Notes under the pieces: generated by a model | Databases searched by the model: none | The model's input: the letters and a program-made list of their open reading frames with translations, nothing else | Told to the model about the DNA's origin: nothing | DNA from: Colwellia_A sp047621305 | Lineage (GTDB): Bacteria > Pseudomonadota > Gammaproteobacteria > Enterobacterales > Alteromonadaceae | DNA length: 64,000 nucleotides | Reading direction: 5' to 3' | Assembly (NCBI GenBank): GCA_047621305.1 | Contig: JBLHNB010000013.1 | Span: 13,152 to 77,151 of the forward strand | Shown here: piece by piece, positions 42,568 through 52,518 of the stretch | Position numbering within the stretch: the stretch's first letter is position 1 | Layout: each line of letters starts with the position of its first letter | Position numbers and translations under genes: made by a program

Positions 42568-44402
42568 GCCTAAATGTCACAGATAACACTGATGCAGCAC
42601 ATTACCCTGCAAGAGCATTAATTACCGACAATATTGATGTTTGGACTAGCGCCATTAAAAAGCGTAATAGTCAAGGCCGAGGCAGTTCTAAAAAAATCGA
42701 ATTAACTGGCGTTAAGAAACTGCGCGAGTTGATTTTAGAACTGGCTGTACGTGGTAAGTTAGTGCCGCAAGACGCTAGTGATGAACCAGCAAGTGTTTTA
42801 CTTGAAAGAATAGCTGAAGAGAAAGCGCAGCTTATTGCTGATAAAAAGATTAAAAAGCAAAAGCCGTTACCATCAATCAATGATGAAGAAAAACCGTTTG
42901 AACTACCGAATGGTTGGGAGTGGGTGTCTTTTGGTGATATTTGTGAAATAGAAAGAGGGGGATCTCCTAGACCGATAAAATCTTTTATTACTGATGATGC
43001 TGATGGCTTAAATTGGATCAAAATTGGTGATACTGATATTGGTGGTAAATACATAACAAGCACAGCCGAAAAAATTATAAAGGAAGGGTTAAAGAAAACA
43101 CGCGTTGTTTACCCCGGTGATTTTCTACTGACGAACTCTATGAGTTTTGGTCGTCCATATATAACAAAGATTCAAGGTTGTATTCACGATGGCTGGTTAC
43201 GCATTTGCCCTCCTAACACGTTAGATAAAGATTATTTATACAGCTTGCTATCGTCCCCATTTATTATTCGAGCATTTAAGAAAAGTGCTTCGGGTGCTGT
43301 AGTGATGAATCTAAATGCTGAAAAAGTTAGAGCTGTCACAATTGCAATCCCACCAATTAACGAACAACACCGAATCGTTGCTAAAGTGGATGAACTGATG
43401 ACCTTGTGTGACCAGCTAGAGCAACAAACAGAACAAAGCCTAACTGCACACCAAACCTTAGTTGAAGTGCTACTAGCGGCGTTATTACCTTCTACCTCGA
43501 AAAGCGCTGATGGCTCAAGCGACAGTACTGATGACTTCAAAACAAGCTGGCAACGTATCGCCGAACACTTTGACCTACTGTTCACCACTGAACTCAGCAT
43601 AGAGCAACTCAAACAAACCATCTTACAGCTAGCGGTCATGGGCAAACTCGTGCCACAAAACCCAAGCGACGAACCAGCAAGCGTACTCCTTGAAAAAATC
43701 GCCGAAGAAAAAGCCCAACTCATCGTTGATAAGAAAATCAAAAAACAAAAGCCATTACCTGCTATCACAGATGAAGAAAAAAGGTTTGAATTGCCGAATG
43801 GTTGGGGTCTAACAAGGCTTGATGATATTTGCCTCGGTATTACATCTGGTTCAACTCCACCTAAAGATAAGTTTAATGAAACAACAGGCGTACCATACTT
43901 AAAAGTTTACAATATTAAAGAGCAGGCAATTGCATTCGACTATCGACCTCAGTTTGTAGATGTTCAGCACCATAAAGATAAGTTAACTAGATCAATTTTG
44001 TATCCTGGTGATGTTGTAATGAATATTGTTGGACCACCATTGGGCAAGATAGCTATCATCCCTGATGATTACCCTGAGTGGAACTGTAACCAAGCTATAG
44101 TGTTTTTCAGACCTATCGAGGCAAGTTTAAATGGTTATATATATACATATTTAACGTCTGGTAAATTCTTAGATTCCATAGAGTTAATTGGTACAGCAGG
44201 GCAAGATAATATATCTGTTACGAAAAGTAGAAGTATAATTTTCCCTATGCCTCCTGTTGAAGAACAACACCGCATAGTTGCTAAAGTCGATGAACTAATG
44301 GCGTTGTGTGTTCAACTCAAAGCCCGCCTAAGCGACGCCCAAACCACGCAACTTCACCTCGCCGATGCGGTGGTTGAAAACGCGTTATTAACGACTAACT
44401 AA
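42564..44402 (+). CDS. hsdS: Type I restriction-modification specificity subunit S
   Basis: This 612-residue HsdS has two target-recognition domains (~residues 115-260 and ~415-565), each preceded by a near-identical conserved stretch (LAVRGKLVPQDASDEPAS and LAVMGKLVPQNPSDEPAS, then KKIKKQKPLP, then FELPNGW) and followed by EQHRIVAKVDELM. It reads a bipartite DNA target and brings HsdM and HsdR to it. The central conserved region is richer in G+C than the two recognition domains, a mosaic typical of domain swapping. The start overlaps the RhuM stop. Confidence 0.94.
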   Translation: MSLNVTDNTDAAHYPARALITDNIDVWTSAIKKRNSQGRGSSKKIELTGVKKLRELILELAVRGKLVPQDASDEPASVLLERIAEEKAQLIADKKIKKQKPLPSINDEEKPFELPNGWEWVSFGDICEIERGGSPRPIKSFITDDADGLNWIKIGDTDIGGKYITSTAEKIIKEGLKKTRVVYPGDFLLTNSMSFGRPYITKIQGCIHDGWLRICPPNTLDKDYLYSLLSSPFIIRAFKKSASGAVVMNLNAEKVRAVTIAIPPINEQHRIVAKVDELMTLCDQLEQQTEQSLTAHQTLVEVLLAALLPSTSKSADGSSDSTDDFKTSWQRIAEHFDLLFTTELSIEQLKQTILQLAVMGKLVPQNPSDEPASVLLEKIAEEKAQLIVDKKIKKQKPLPAITDEEKRFELPNGWGLTRLDDICLGITSGSTPPKDKFNETTGVPYLKVYNIKEQAIAFDYRPQFVDVQHHKDKLTRSILYPGDVVMNIVGPPLGKIAIIPDDYPEWNCNQAIVFFRPIEASLNGYIYTYLTSGKFLDSIELIGTAGQDNISVTKSRSIIFPMPPVEEQHRIVAKVDELMALCVQLKARLSDAQTTQLHLADAVVENALLTTN

Positions 44403-44423
44403 ATAATGCGTTTAAAATAAATA

Positions 44424-44463
44424 GCCCTATTTGGTAACGTAGTAACACCTTACCAAATAGGGC
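44424..44463. terminator. Strong perfect hairpin after hsdS
   Basis: GCCCTATTTGGTAA (44424-44437) and TTACCAAATAGGGC (44450-44463) form a perfect 14-bp stem with a 12-base loop. It begins 21 bp after the hsdS stop and lies 35 bp before the helicase start. There is no T run, so it may be a Rho-assisted terminator, an RNA stabiliser or a regulatory site. Confidence 0.6.
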
Positions 44464-44497
44464 AGAATGATAAAAATGCGCTACTAAATAGAATGTA

Positions 44498-47400
44498 ATG
44501 GAATGGGTAACTAAAATGGATTTTGATAAACAACATGCGTTAAAAGTGCTGTCTTTTTGGCAGCAAACTGAGCTTTTTAATACCCTTAATTTAAAGAACT
44601 TATTGCCCGGCGCTGATAAAGGGGTATTGCATTATAGCAAAGACGATTTACTGAAAGACCCTGCTTGCTTGCCTTGGTTTACGCGTAACCGTATTAGATT
44701 AGCGGGCGACAAATACCTGCCAAATCATCAATTTTCTTACACCCTGTATTTAGGCATATTTAATCGCAGTGAATTTTTTGAACAATCAGAACACCTGTTT
44801 AATAGCGACCAAGCAAGCGATGAATTGTTACAAGAAGATTGGCAAAATCGACGTCAAGATGACGGTATAACCTGTTGTGCAAAACTAAAATTAAATACAC
44901 AAGGTGAGTTACAAACCGATAGCTTAGAAATGTCGACAGCACCTTGGGCGTTAGGCAAGTTATTAGCAGGAAAAATTGATCAATTAAATAAAGATGATTT
45001 TGATCAGGATGTAGAAAAATTTTCCGATCGTTTACAGCAAATTCACGCTTTAGCCAGTAACATAAAAAATGAAGCGGGAATGAGTAGCGCGTTTACTAGT
45101 TTCGAATTATTTGAAATATTAAATTACCTGATTGAATGGACAGGTTTTGAGTCAACTCAAACGCGCTTTACCGTGATTATTCAATTAAACCGTGACTATA
45201 AAGAGCAATCCCTCCCTCGTGTGTTAACGCTGCCAGAGCACGCAGCACTTTCTTTTGAGCAATTACCACAATTAGTTAAAGATATTGATTTGGTTGTAAA
45301 AGAGGGTGAAAAAGCAGCTAATAACGAAATAATAAGGGTTGAGTCACCATTATCTAAAGCATTGCCGCATGAAACAGCGAAAAAAACATCAGGAGAAATA
45401 TTACCAGTAAAAACTAAAAAACGTGAAGATGAAGCTAATGATGTTCCTATTTTAAATAGTTTTTTTGTTGACGATATTTCAATGGCACTCAATGCAGTTA
45501 AAAATAATAAACTTGTAGTTAACTCACCACTAGCGCAGTTTTTATCGGCGAAGGTTTCACATTGCGCTGATTTATTCAGTGCTGAGGGCAAAAAGTTAAT
45601 TGCCGATAAGTTACGGATAAAAAATACCCCGTTGGGTCGTTGGCCCGACAGCGAAGAACATACCATGAGTTTGATGCAGCAATTTTCAATTAATACGCTT
45701 GAACAGCATATTGGCAACGGTGGTTTGTATTCGGTTAATGGCCCGCCGGGTACAGGTAAAACCACGATGTTACGTGATATTATTGCCGCTAATATTGTTA
45801 AGCGCGCTAGCGTACTCGCTAATTTCAAAGCAGCTAATGATGCTTTTTTACCTGATAAAAAAATTATAATTGGCGATAAAACGGTAACTATAAAACCGTT
45901 AATTGAGCAACTGTGCGGTTATGAAATGGTGGTGGTATCAAGCAACAATACCGCGGTTGAAAACATTACTAAAGAGTTGCCGCAAACCAAAGCGTTAGGC
46001 ACTAAATTTAGTGAGCTGAGTTATTTAAAAACGGTGGCACAAAAAGTTGCCGCGAGTGTGATCGAAAAGGGCAAACCTAAAACTAAAACCATGCAAGCGT
46101 TAGCCGAAGAAGATGATTGTTGGGGCTTTATTGCCGCGGCGTTAGGTAATTCAGGTAATAGAAAGAAGTTTAATAGTAAAGTTTTCTTTGATAAAGCTAT
46201 TAATATGACGTGCGACGATATATCTAGCGGTTATCAAACGTTAGTGGAAGCAATTAAAACCTGTGTTGAAAATACAGATGTTAAGGCGGTATTTTTACTC
46301 GCTCAAGATAAGTTTAAACAAGCAGAAAAAGACGTGCAACAGGCTTTAAGTGACATACAACGCCTTGAGCAATTATCAAGTTTACAAAGCGCATTAGCCG
46401 AACTACACATTGAGGTATTAACCAAAGAAGCGCGTTATAAAAAGTCAGTAAAGTTTTTATTTGTATTAAAGCATAAATGTTTGCCTTGGTGGCATTATCG
46501 TATTTTAAAAGGTTACCAACAACGGGCAGTGATTAATGCATACCGTGATTTAGTTGATAGCAGGCAAGCAAAATTTTTAGCTAAAGAAAGTGAATACAAT
46601 TTGTTTTCCGCTAAAGTTACGCAAGAAGTTAACGCTTGTGAATTAATCAGAAAATCACATCATGATGTCGTATTCCACAATGCTGATACCGTGTTAGACA
46701 GCCCAAGTATTCAACGTAAAGCGTTTGGTCATAGCACGCAGCTAAATCGACTACGTTCGCAATTATCAGCGAACGCATTTGAGTTACATCAAGCTTGGTT
46801 AGTGGCAAGTTATAATGATGGCTTTGCTAGCACAATTAATAACCTTGCTAACGTAGTGCAAAACAAAATAGCTTCGCCTAAAGAGGCTAAGTTAATGTGG
46901 CAATGCTTTTTTATGGTATGTCCGGTTGTTTCTTCAGCTTTTGCATCTGTGGCTAACCAATTTTCTAAATTAGGACAGGGTGATATTGGTTGGTTATTTA
47001 TTGACGAGTCAGGGCAGGCGACACCACCGCAAGCGGTAGGCGCTTTATATCGTGCTAAACGAGCTGTTGTGGTTGGTGACCCGTTGCAAATTGAACCCGT
47101 ATGTACCACACCTCCTGAAATAATTGAAAACCTTGGCCGTCGTTTGTTAAAAGATGATTGGCATGTTTGGTCACCTTCGATTATTTCTGTGCAAGAGCTT
47201 GCTGACAGGGCTAATCCATTTGGTACCGAACAAATAGCAAAAGGTAAATGGTTAGGTAGCCCATTAAGAGTGCATCGTCGTTGTAGTGACCCAATGTTTT
47301 CAATTGCTAATAAAATAGCTTATAGCAATAAAATGTTACATGGCTTAGACCAAATAGAAGAGCTTGACGATTTTGTTTGGGGGCCAAGTACTTGGTTTGA

Positions 47401-47860
47401 TATTAAAGGCACCGAGGAGGGTAAGCATTACGTGTCAGAACAAGCCGAGCATGTATTAGCTATGTTGTATCAATATATTGATGAACATACCGAGTTGCCA
47501 GATTGTTATATTATTTCTCCTTTTACTAAGGTTAAGTTTGGACTAAAAAAATACCTTAAAGATAATTTTAATAATAAAAACATATCAGCTAAGGCCTTTG
47601 ATGACTGGTTAACAGGGCGTGTTGGTACGGTTCATACCTTTCAAGGTAAAGAAGAAAAACTCGTTATATTTGTTTTAGGCGCGTCAGATAGCTCAGGTGC
47701 TGCAAACTGGGCTGCAAGTAAACCTAATTTGCTTAATGTCGCGTTGACTAGAGCAAAGAAGAGAGTCTATTTAATTGGTTGTACTGCAATGTGGTCGAGT
47801 TTAGCTCATTTCTCTGACGCTTATAGCGAGTTACAGAAAACACCTGTTACGACAGATTAA
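44498..47860 (+). CDS. SF1 (UPF1-like) DNA/RNA helicase of a defence island
   Basis: This 1120-residue ATPase has Walker A GPPGTGKTTMLRD near residue 415, a large helical insertion, Walker B LFIDESGQATPPQAV, VVVGDPLQIEPV (motif III) and a C-terminal helicase half with GTVHTFQGKEEKLVIFVLG (motif V) and NVALTRAKKRVYLIG (motif VI). This is the SF1B/UPF1-like pattern. The N-terminal ~340 residues match nothing I recognise. It follows hsdS closely, so a defence role is likely but unproven. ATG at 44516 is an alternative start. Confidence 0.8.
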   Translation: MEWVTKMDFDKQHALKVLSFWQQTELFNTLNLKNLLPGADKGVLHYSKDDLLKDPACLPWFTRNRIRLAGDKYLPNHQFSYTLYLGIFNRSEFFEQSEHLFNSDQASDELLQEDWQNRRQDDGITCCAKLKLNTQGELQTDSLEMSTAPWALGKLLAGKIDQLNKDDFDQDVEKFSDRLQQIHALASNIKNEAGMSSAFTSFELFEILNYLIEWTGFESTQTRFTVIIQLNRDYKEQSLPRVLTLPEHAALSFEQLPQLVKDIDLVVKEGEKAANNEIIRVESPLSKALPHETAKKTSGEILPVKTKKREDEANDVPILNSFFVDDISMALNAVKNNKLVVNSPLAQFLSAKVSHCADLFSAEGKKLIADKLRIKNTPLGRWPDSEEHTMSLMQQFSINTLEQHIGNGGLYSVNGPPGTGKTTMLRDIIAANIVKRASVLANFKAANDAFLPDKKIIIGDKTVTIKPLIEQLCGYEMVVVSSNNTAVENITKELPQTKALGTKFSELSYLKTVAQKVAASVIEKGKPKTKTMQALAEEDDCWGFIAAALGNSGNRKKFNSKVFFDKAINMTCDDISSGYQTLVEAIKTCVENTDVKAVFLLAQDKFKQAEKDVQQALSDIQRLEQLSSLQSALAELHIEVLTKEARYKKSVKFLFVLKHKCLPWWHYRILKGYQQRAVINAYRDLVDSRQAKFLAKESEYNLFSAKVTQEVNACELIRKSHHDVVFHNADTVLDSPSIQRKAFGHSTQLNRLRSQLSANAFELHQAWLVASYNDGFASTINNLANVVQNKIASPKEAKLMWQCFFMVCPVVSSAFASVANQFSKLGQGDIGWLFIDESGQATPPQAVGALYRAKRAVVVGDPLQIEPVCTTPPEIIENLGRRLLKDDWHVWSPSIISVQELADRANPFGTEQIAKGKWLGSPLRVHRRCSDPMFSIANKIAYSNKMLHGLDQIEELDDFVWGPSTWFDIKGTEEGKHYVSEQAEHVLAMLYQYIDEHTELPDCYIISPFTKVKFGLKKYLKDNFNNKNISAKAFDDWLTGRVGTVHTFQGKEEKLVIFVLGASDSSGAANWAASKPNLLNVALTRAKKRVYLIGCTAMWSSLAHFSDAYSELQKTPVTTD

Positions 47861-48225
47861 TTTGCCTATCATCATTTTTCTATGTCCGCTGGGACAATTG
47901 AAAAGTTTGATGAGTTAATGTTAGATAAAGGTGATGTAACTTACCGGTATGTATTGCGTTAAATGATTTTTTATTTTAGTAACACAAAAAATTATTTTAT
48001 TTAGTTATTTGTTTTAAAAATAAACTTGTTGTTTGTTTTTTTCGACTGCCACCGTCGTAAATACAATCGATATAATATTAGTGGCTTTTGCATTTAGTAG
48101 TATCAGTTGATATTAATACTATATAAGGAAATTTATCATTTTTAAGCTATAGTTTTAGGTATGGGTCGTTTTAACAAGGCTATATTTTTGATTGATTTTT
48201 AAGTATAGGGAAAATTAAAATTAAA
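47861..48225. other. AT-rich gap between helicase and first HDOD-EAL gene
   Basis: The 365-bp gap contains one tiny open frame (47881-47961, 26 codons, starting MSAGTIEKFDELML) that may be the end of a lost gene. No terminator, repeat or RNA was recognised. It probably marks the right border of the R-M/helicase island. Confidence 0.4.
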
Positions 48226-49440
48226 ATGAAAGTATATACTGCTAGGCAGCCAATTCTTAATGCTAAAAAACAAGTTGTTGCCTACGAGTTACTCTTTAGG
48301 GATAGCGAAAAAAATTCTTTCCCTGTCGATGTATCACCAGACATTGCCACGGCAAAATTATTGGTTAATAGTTACCTTAGTATCGGCCTCGATGAAATGA
48401 CAGACGGAAAGCCAGCACTCATCAACTTTCCTATTAGTATTCTCTCTGACCATTTGGTGAATATGACACCCTATAATAATATTATTGTTGAGATACTTGA
48501 AACTGTTGAACCCAATGATGAAAACTATGAAGTATTGAGAAAACTCTTTCAGCAAGGCTTTATTTTGGCATTAGATGATTTTATTTATAGCCCGGCATGG
48601 GATCGATTTCTGCCCTTCATTAAACTCATAAAAATTGACATTATTGAAACACCGCTATTGTCTATTGCCCACTTAGTGCCAACCTATCGCCAACACAATA
48701 TCAAGCTGCTAGCAGAAAAGGTTGAAACATATGAAGATTTTTTACAAGCTAAAAAACTCGGTTTTGAATATTATCAAGGCTATTTTTTTTACAAGCCAGA
48801 AATGCTTGTTAGTGTTGAAATGGATTCATCTCATCCTTTTGTCATGCCTATTTATCGTGAAATAATGAAAGAAGGTTATAGCTATAAAAAACTAGAAAAA
48901 TATTTTGCTAACGACATTAATTTAACGTACAAATTATTGCGTTTTGTTAACTCCGTTTTTTTTGGTCACAGTAAAGATATTACCTCTATTAAACAAGCGA
49001 TAGCATATTTGGGGGAGACGCAATTACGTAAGTTTATTTGCTTGATACTCATGGCTGAACTAAATCCTCAAAAGCCTCAAGTTCTTATTCAAAATACTAT
49101 TTTAAGAGCGAGACTTTGTGAGGTATTTGCCAAAATAATGGGATTAACTCAACTCACTGAGTATGCATTTTTAACCGGTTTATTTTCAACTATTGATGCT
49201 ATTTTAGATCGACCATTAGATAAGATTCTACTGTCTATGCCGCTTGCAGAAGAAATTAATGAAGCCTTAATCGAGAAAAAAGGGGATTTGGCAAAATGTC
49301 TTGCTTTTGTTGTTGCTTATACAGAAGGTGACTGGGATAGCATTAATATCTTTATTAATACTTATAAGGTAGATCCAGCCCAACTTATATCTAGTTGTGA
49401 TGAAGCCTACCAATGGCTTTCATCTTACAAAGTGCTATGA
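48226..49440 (+). CDS. EAL-HDOD signalling protein (YuxH type)
   Basis: This 404-residue protein has an N-terminal EAL-like domain (residues ~1-205) and a C-terminal HDOD domain (~210-395, with RFVNSVFFG and IKQAIAYLGETQLRKFI). Several c-di-GMP phosphodiesterase residues remain: ELLFR in place of ExLxR, NFP, VEILE, ALDDF, IKIDI, AEKVE and YYQGYFF. The DDFG loop reads DDFIYS and the KxD is present, so activity is uncertain and it may bind c-di-GMP instead. It starts the signalling region. Confidence 0.85.
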   Translation: MKVYTARQPILNAKKQVVAYELLFRDSEKNSFPVDVSPDIATAKLLVNSYLSIGLDEMTDGKPALINFPISILSDHLVNMTPYNNIIVEILETVEPNDENYEVLRKLFQQGFILALDDFIYSPAWDRFLPFIKLIKIDIIETPLLSIAHLVPTYRQHNIKLLAEKVETYEDFLQAKKLGFEYYQGYFFYKPEMLVSVEMDSSHPFVMPIYREIMKEGYSYKKLEKYFANDINLTYKLLRFVNSVFFGHSKDITSIKQAIAYLGETQLRKFICLILMAELNPQKPQVLIQNTILRARLCEVFAKIMGLTQLTEYAFLTGLFSTIDAILDRPLDKILLSMPLAEEINEALIEKKGDLAKCLAFVVAYTEGDWDSINIFINTYKVDPAQLISSCDEAYQWLSSYKVL

Positions 49441-49766
49441 AATTCAAAGATAACTAGGTGTTTGGCTTAGCTAGTTCTTAATTTTATATTCCTCATTATT
49501 CATTAATTCATTATTTATCTGAAATATCTAAATAATTGACAAAATTCTACTATATTTAAAGTACAGCCGAATAATATGTTCAGCTAAGGTTATATTATAA
49601 AGTCTGATTAATCTTGCTCATACTAACTATAACGAAAAAATTATAACGACAAAATAATATCTAAGGTCACAATACGGTTCTGACGATGTTAATCAATAGT
49701 AAAGAAGTAAATAAAGACAAAAATCACATCAGTTGAATGACTTTTTATAGATAAAGGAAGTGGGAT
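49441..49766. other. AT-rich gap upstream of the phosphorelay genes
   Basis: The 326-bp gap contains no open frame. It must hold the promoter for the hybrid kinase operon; several AT-rich stretches occur but no box can be named with confidence. Confidence 0.3.
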
Positions 49767-52178
49767 ATGGAAAATAAATCTGGATTAATTAGGAAAATAC
49801 AACTGGTAGGAATTGGTATCTGTGAGTTGAATTTTATTTCAGATGATTATTATTTCTCAAAAAAATTTAGAGAGCTTATAAATATTGAGTTAACTAAAGA
49901 TTTTACCTGGTTAAATTTACGCAACATGGTTTACAAAGACGATTTAATGATATTCGATGATTTCTTGCAAACTAATTCGAATAATAATATGCCGAATGAT
50001 ATTGAATTTCGTATATCAATAAATAACGAGATACGATGGTTTAAACTCAATGGGGAATGCACAAGTCAGCATAATACTCTTGTATCTTTTATTGGTTATA
50101 TTACTGATGAAACTGAGAATAACCGAAAAATAATAGCATTAAATGAAACGATTCATAGAAAGAATATTGCTTTGGAAGCGGGTCACATCGGAACATGGCA
50201 TGTTGATATAAATAGTGAAAAGCAACTCCGATGGCGTTGGGATAAGTTATATAATGACATGTTTTATTTGGATCACAATGATAGTGGCAACATAAAAGAA
50301 TGGGAAAAACGATTACACCCTGAAGATCTTGATAATTCATTTAAAAAAATTAATTTAACGTTTGAATCAGGACGTTCATTTGTACAAAAATATAGAGCTA
50401 CAATGCCAGGTGGTCAGGTAAGATACTTTATGGCTAAAGGCAAGGCCAGTCGTAATCATTTAGGGGGTGTGTGTCGCATTGATGGGATTTGTATCGATAA
50501 TACCACTATTATTGAAGCAGAGTTAAAACTAAAGCAACTTAATAGTGAGTTAGAAACACGGGTTAAGGAGCGAACTGGAGAATTAGAAGAATCTAAAGAA
50601 CGGGCAGAACAAGCCAGTAAAAGTAAGTCTGACTTTTTATCTATGATGAGCCACGAATTAAGAACGCCAATGAATGGTGTGATTGGTTCCTTAGATTTAT
50701 TAGCAACATTACCTCAAAATGATGAGTCTACGGATCTCATTGATACCGCAAAGACGTCTGCCGAAAACTTAGTATTAATACTTAATGACATCCTTGATAT
50801 AAATAAAATAGAGGCAGGAAAACTTGAAATAGAAGACCGCGCTTTTTCTATCGGAGAGGTTATTGATAATGTTGTAAAAATCTTCAATCCTGTTGCCGAT
50901 AAAAGTAATATCATATTTAACGTCTTCGAAGACCCCAATATACCAATGTTTGTTAGTGGTGATTCGCAGCGTCTTCGGCAAGTGTTATTTAATATCATTG
51001 GCAATGCTTTAAAATTCACCCATTCAACAAAGGAAAAAACAGGTATCGTAACGTTAACCGCCAGAGTGAAAGAGAGTAATAAATACGTGAGTACGATTAC
51101 TATTCTACTGGAAGATAACGGTATTGGTATGGATGCTGAAACTCAAAAAAAACTTTTTACCCCCTTTTCCCAAGCTAAGCGCTCAACAACTAGAAAATAT
51201 GGTGGTACCGGATTAGGCTTAGCAATTTGTGCGCAACTAACAGAAATGATGGGGGGAATGATTCTTTTAGAAAGTGAAGAAGGTAAAGGTTCGTGTTTTT
51301 GTGTTGAGATCCCTTTTTGGTTGTCGCGGGAAACAGCAGCATTAGATGTTGAGTCTTTATCTTCTATAAACATTGCATTTATTGATCTCATTGAAATGGC
51401 AGAAAAACGGTTTAGCGCTTTTTCTCAATATTTGGTTGCAGAAGGTGCAGAAGTTACCAAAGTAGCAAGTGATTTATCTTATGATTACGCTAAAGATTTT
51501 GAAATTATTGTAATTTTTATTGATAATTTCTCTAATCAACTCGAACTGATTCAATCACTAATAGAACAATTTTCTAATACAAATAATGTCATATTTGCTA
51601 TTAATGATAATAATTTAGATTTGTCTAGGAAAATTTATCCCGATATTAAAGCGATCAAAATACAATCGATCACTCGCATACAGCTCATTGAAGCAATTAA
51701 AACTTTTAAAGACAAAAATGCAACGCTGACACTCGCTGATTGGGATCTTGACGAACTTGAGCTAGAAAAGGAAGAAACAGAAGAAAAAATAGTGTCATAT
51801 AAAGAAGGTATCTTACTAGTTGAAGATAACCCTTTAAACCAAAAACTGATTAAAAAACAACTTAATAACTTAGGTTATCAATGTGACATAGCTTGTGATG
51901 GCAGCGAAGGTATTAAACAATGGGAAAAAAATACATACAAACTTATTCTATCTGATTGCCATATGCCTGTTATGGATGGCTATGAAATGACAGTGTCAAT
52001 TCGTGAGCTAGAACGTTCACAAAAACGTGTCGCTATTCCTATTGTTGCGGTGACAGGAGCAGCGATGAGCGGAGATTCTGATTTATGTATAAAAGCCGGT
52101 ATGAATGATTTTGTTAGTAAACCAGTGACCATTGCTGCCCTGAAAAAAATACTTAAAAAGTGGTATCCACATGAATGA
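49767..52178 (+). CDS. Hybrid sensor histidine kinase (PAS-HisKA-HATPase-REC)
   Basis: This 803-residue kinase has no membrane segment. Residues ~1-260 hold two PAS-like domains with a PAC stretch. A coiled coil follows, then HisKA with the phosphorylated His296 in SHELRTPMNG, and an ATPase domain (IIGNALKFT, DNGIGMD, GGTGLGLAI). A region at ~530-650 has a receiver-like fold without the key acid residues, then a true receiver with phospho-acceptor Asp730 in SDCHMPVMDG and Lys in SKP. Its last 8 bp overlap the Hpt gene. It should pass phosphate His296-Asp730-Hpt. Confidence 0.9.
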   Translation: MENKSGLIRKIQLVGIGICELNFISDDYYFSKKFRELINIELTKDFTWLNLRNMVYKDDLMIFDDFLQTNSNNNMPNDIEFRISINNEIRWFKLNGECTSQHNTLVSFIGYITDETENNRKIIALNETIHRKNIALEAGHIGTWHVDINSEKQLRWRWDKLYNDMFYLDHNDSGNIKEWEKRLHPEDLDNSFKKINLTFESGRSFVQKYRATMPGGQVRYFMAKGKASRNHLGGVCRIDGICIDNTTIIEAELKLKQLNSELETRVKERTGELEESKERAEQASKSKSDFLSMMSHELRTPMNGVIGSLDLLATLPQNDESTDLIDTAKTSAENLVLILNDILDINKIEAGKLEIEDRAFSIGEVIDNVVKIFNPVADKSNIIFNVFEDPNIPMFVSGDSQRLRQVLFNIIGNALKFTHSTKEKTGIVTLTARVKESNKYVSTITILLEDNGIGMDAETQKKLFTPFSQAKRSTTRKYGGTGLGLAICAQLTEMMGGMILLESEEGKGSCFCVEIPFWLSRETAALDVESLSSINIAFIDLIEMAEKRFSAFSQYLVAEGAEVTKVASDLSYDYAKDFEIIVIFIDNFSNQLELIQSLIEQFSNTNNVIFAINDNNLDLSRKIYPDIKAIKIQSITRIQLIEAIKTFKDKNATLTLADWDLDELELEKEETEEKIVSYKEGILLVEDNPLNQKLIKKQLNNLGYQCDIACDGSEGIKQWEKNTYKLILSDCHMPVMDGYEMTVSIRELERSQKRVAIPIVAVTGAAMSGDSDLCIKAGMNDFVSKPVTIAALKKILKKWYPHE

Positions 52179-52518
52179 TATACAAGGAAAAATACTCAAT
52201 AGAAATGTGATGCGTGATTTAATTGGTGATGATGAGGTATTGACAAAAAAATTTCACATTGAATTTTTAAAACAAGCAAAAATTTCGCTTAACAAAATAG
52301 CACTATGTTTTAATAGTAATGATTTTACCGCAATTAAAGAAGAAGCACATTTTTTAAAAACTTCGGCAAAAGCGATTGGTGCAGAAAAAACCGCTTATTT
52401 ACTTGAAAACTTAGAAATAATGGCTTTAGCAAAAGAAAAAGAAAAATGTAAACAACATATAATAGATATAAACGCTACATTAAAACAAGTATATGGAGAA
52501 ATTGTCAATGGTTGCTAA
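52171..52518 (+). CDS. Histidine phosphotransfer (Hpt) protein
   Basis: This 115-residue single Hpt domain has the phospho-accepting His60 in EEAHFLKTSAKAIGA. The usual motif is AHxLKGS, with KGS here changed to KTS. It is the shuttle between the kinase's receiver and the next receiver protein. It overlaps the kinase by 8 bp and the following gene by 11 bp, which fixes the three in one translational unit. Confidence 0.9.
   Translation: MNDIQGKILNRNVMRDLIGDDEVLTKKFHIEFLKQAKISLNKIALCFNSNDFTAIKEEAHFLKTSAKAIGAEKTAYLLENLEIMALAKEKEKCKQHIIDINATLKQVYGEIVNGC

Noticed and set aside
45196..45828. Long minus-strand frames inside the helicase, hsdS and hsdM genes
   Set aside because: They are antisense shadows rich in Ser and Leu, without SD sites or family motifs.
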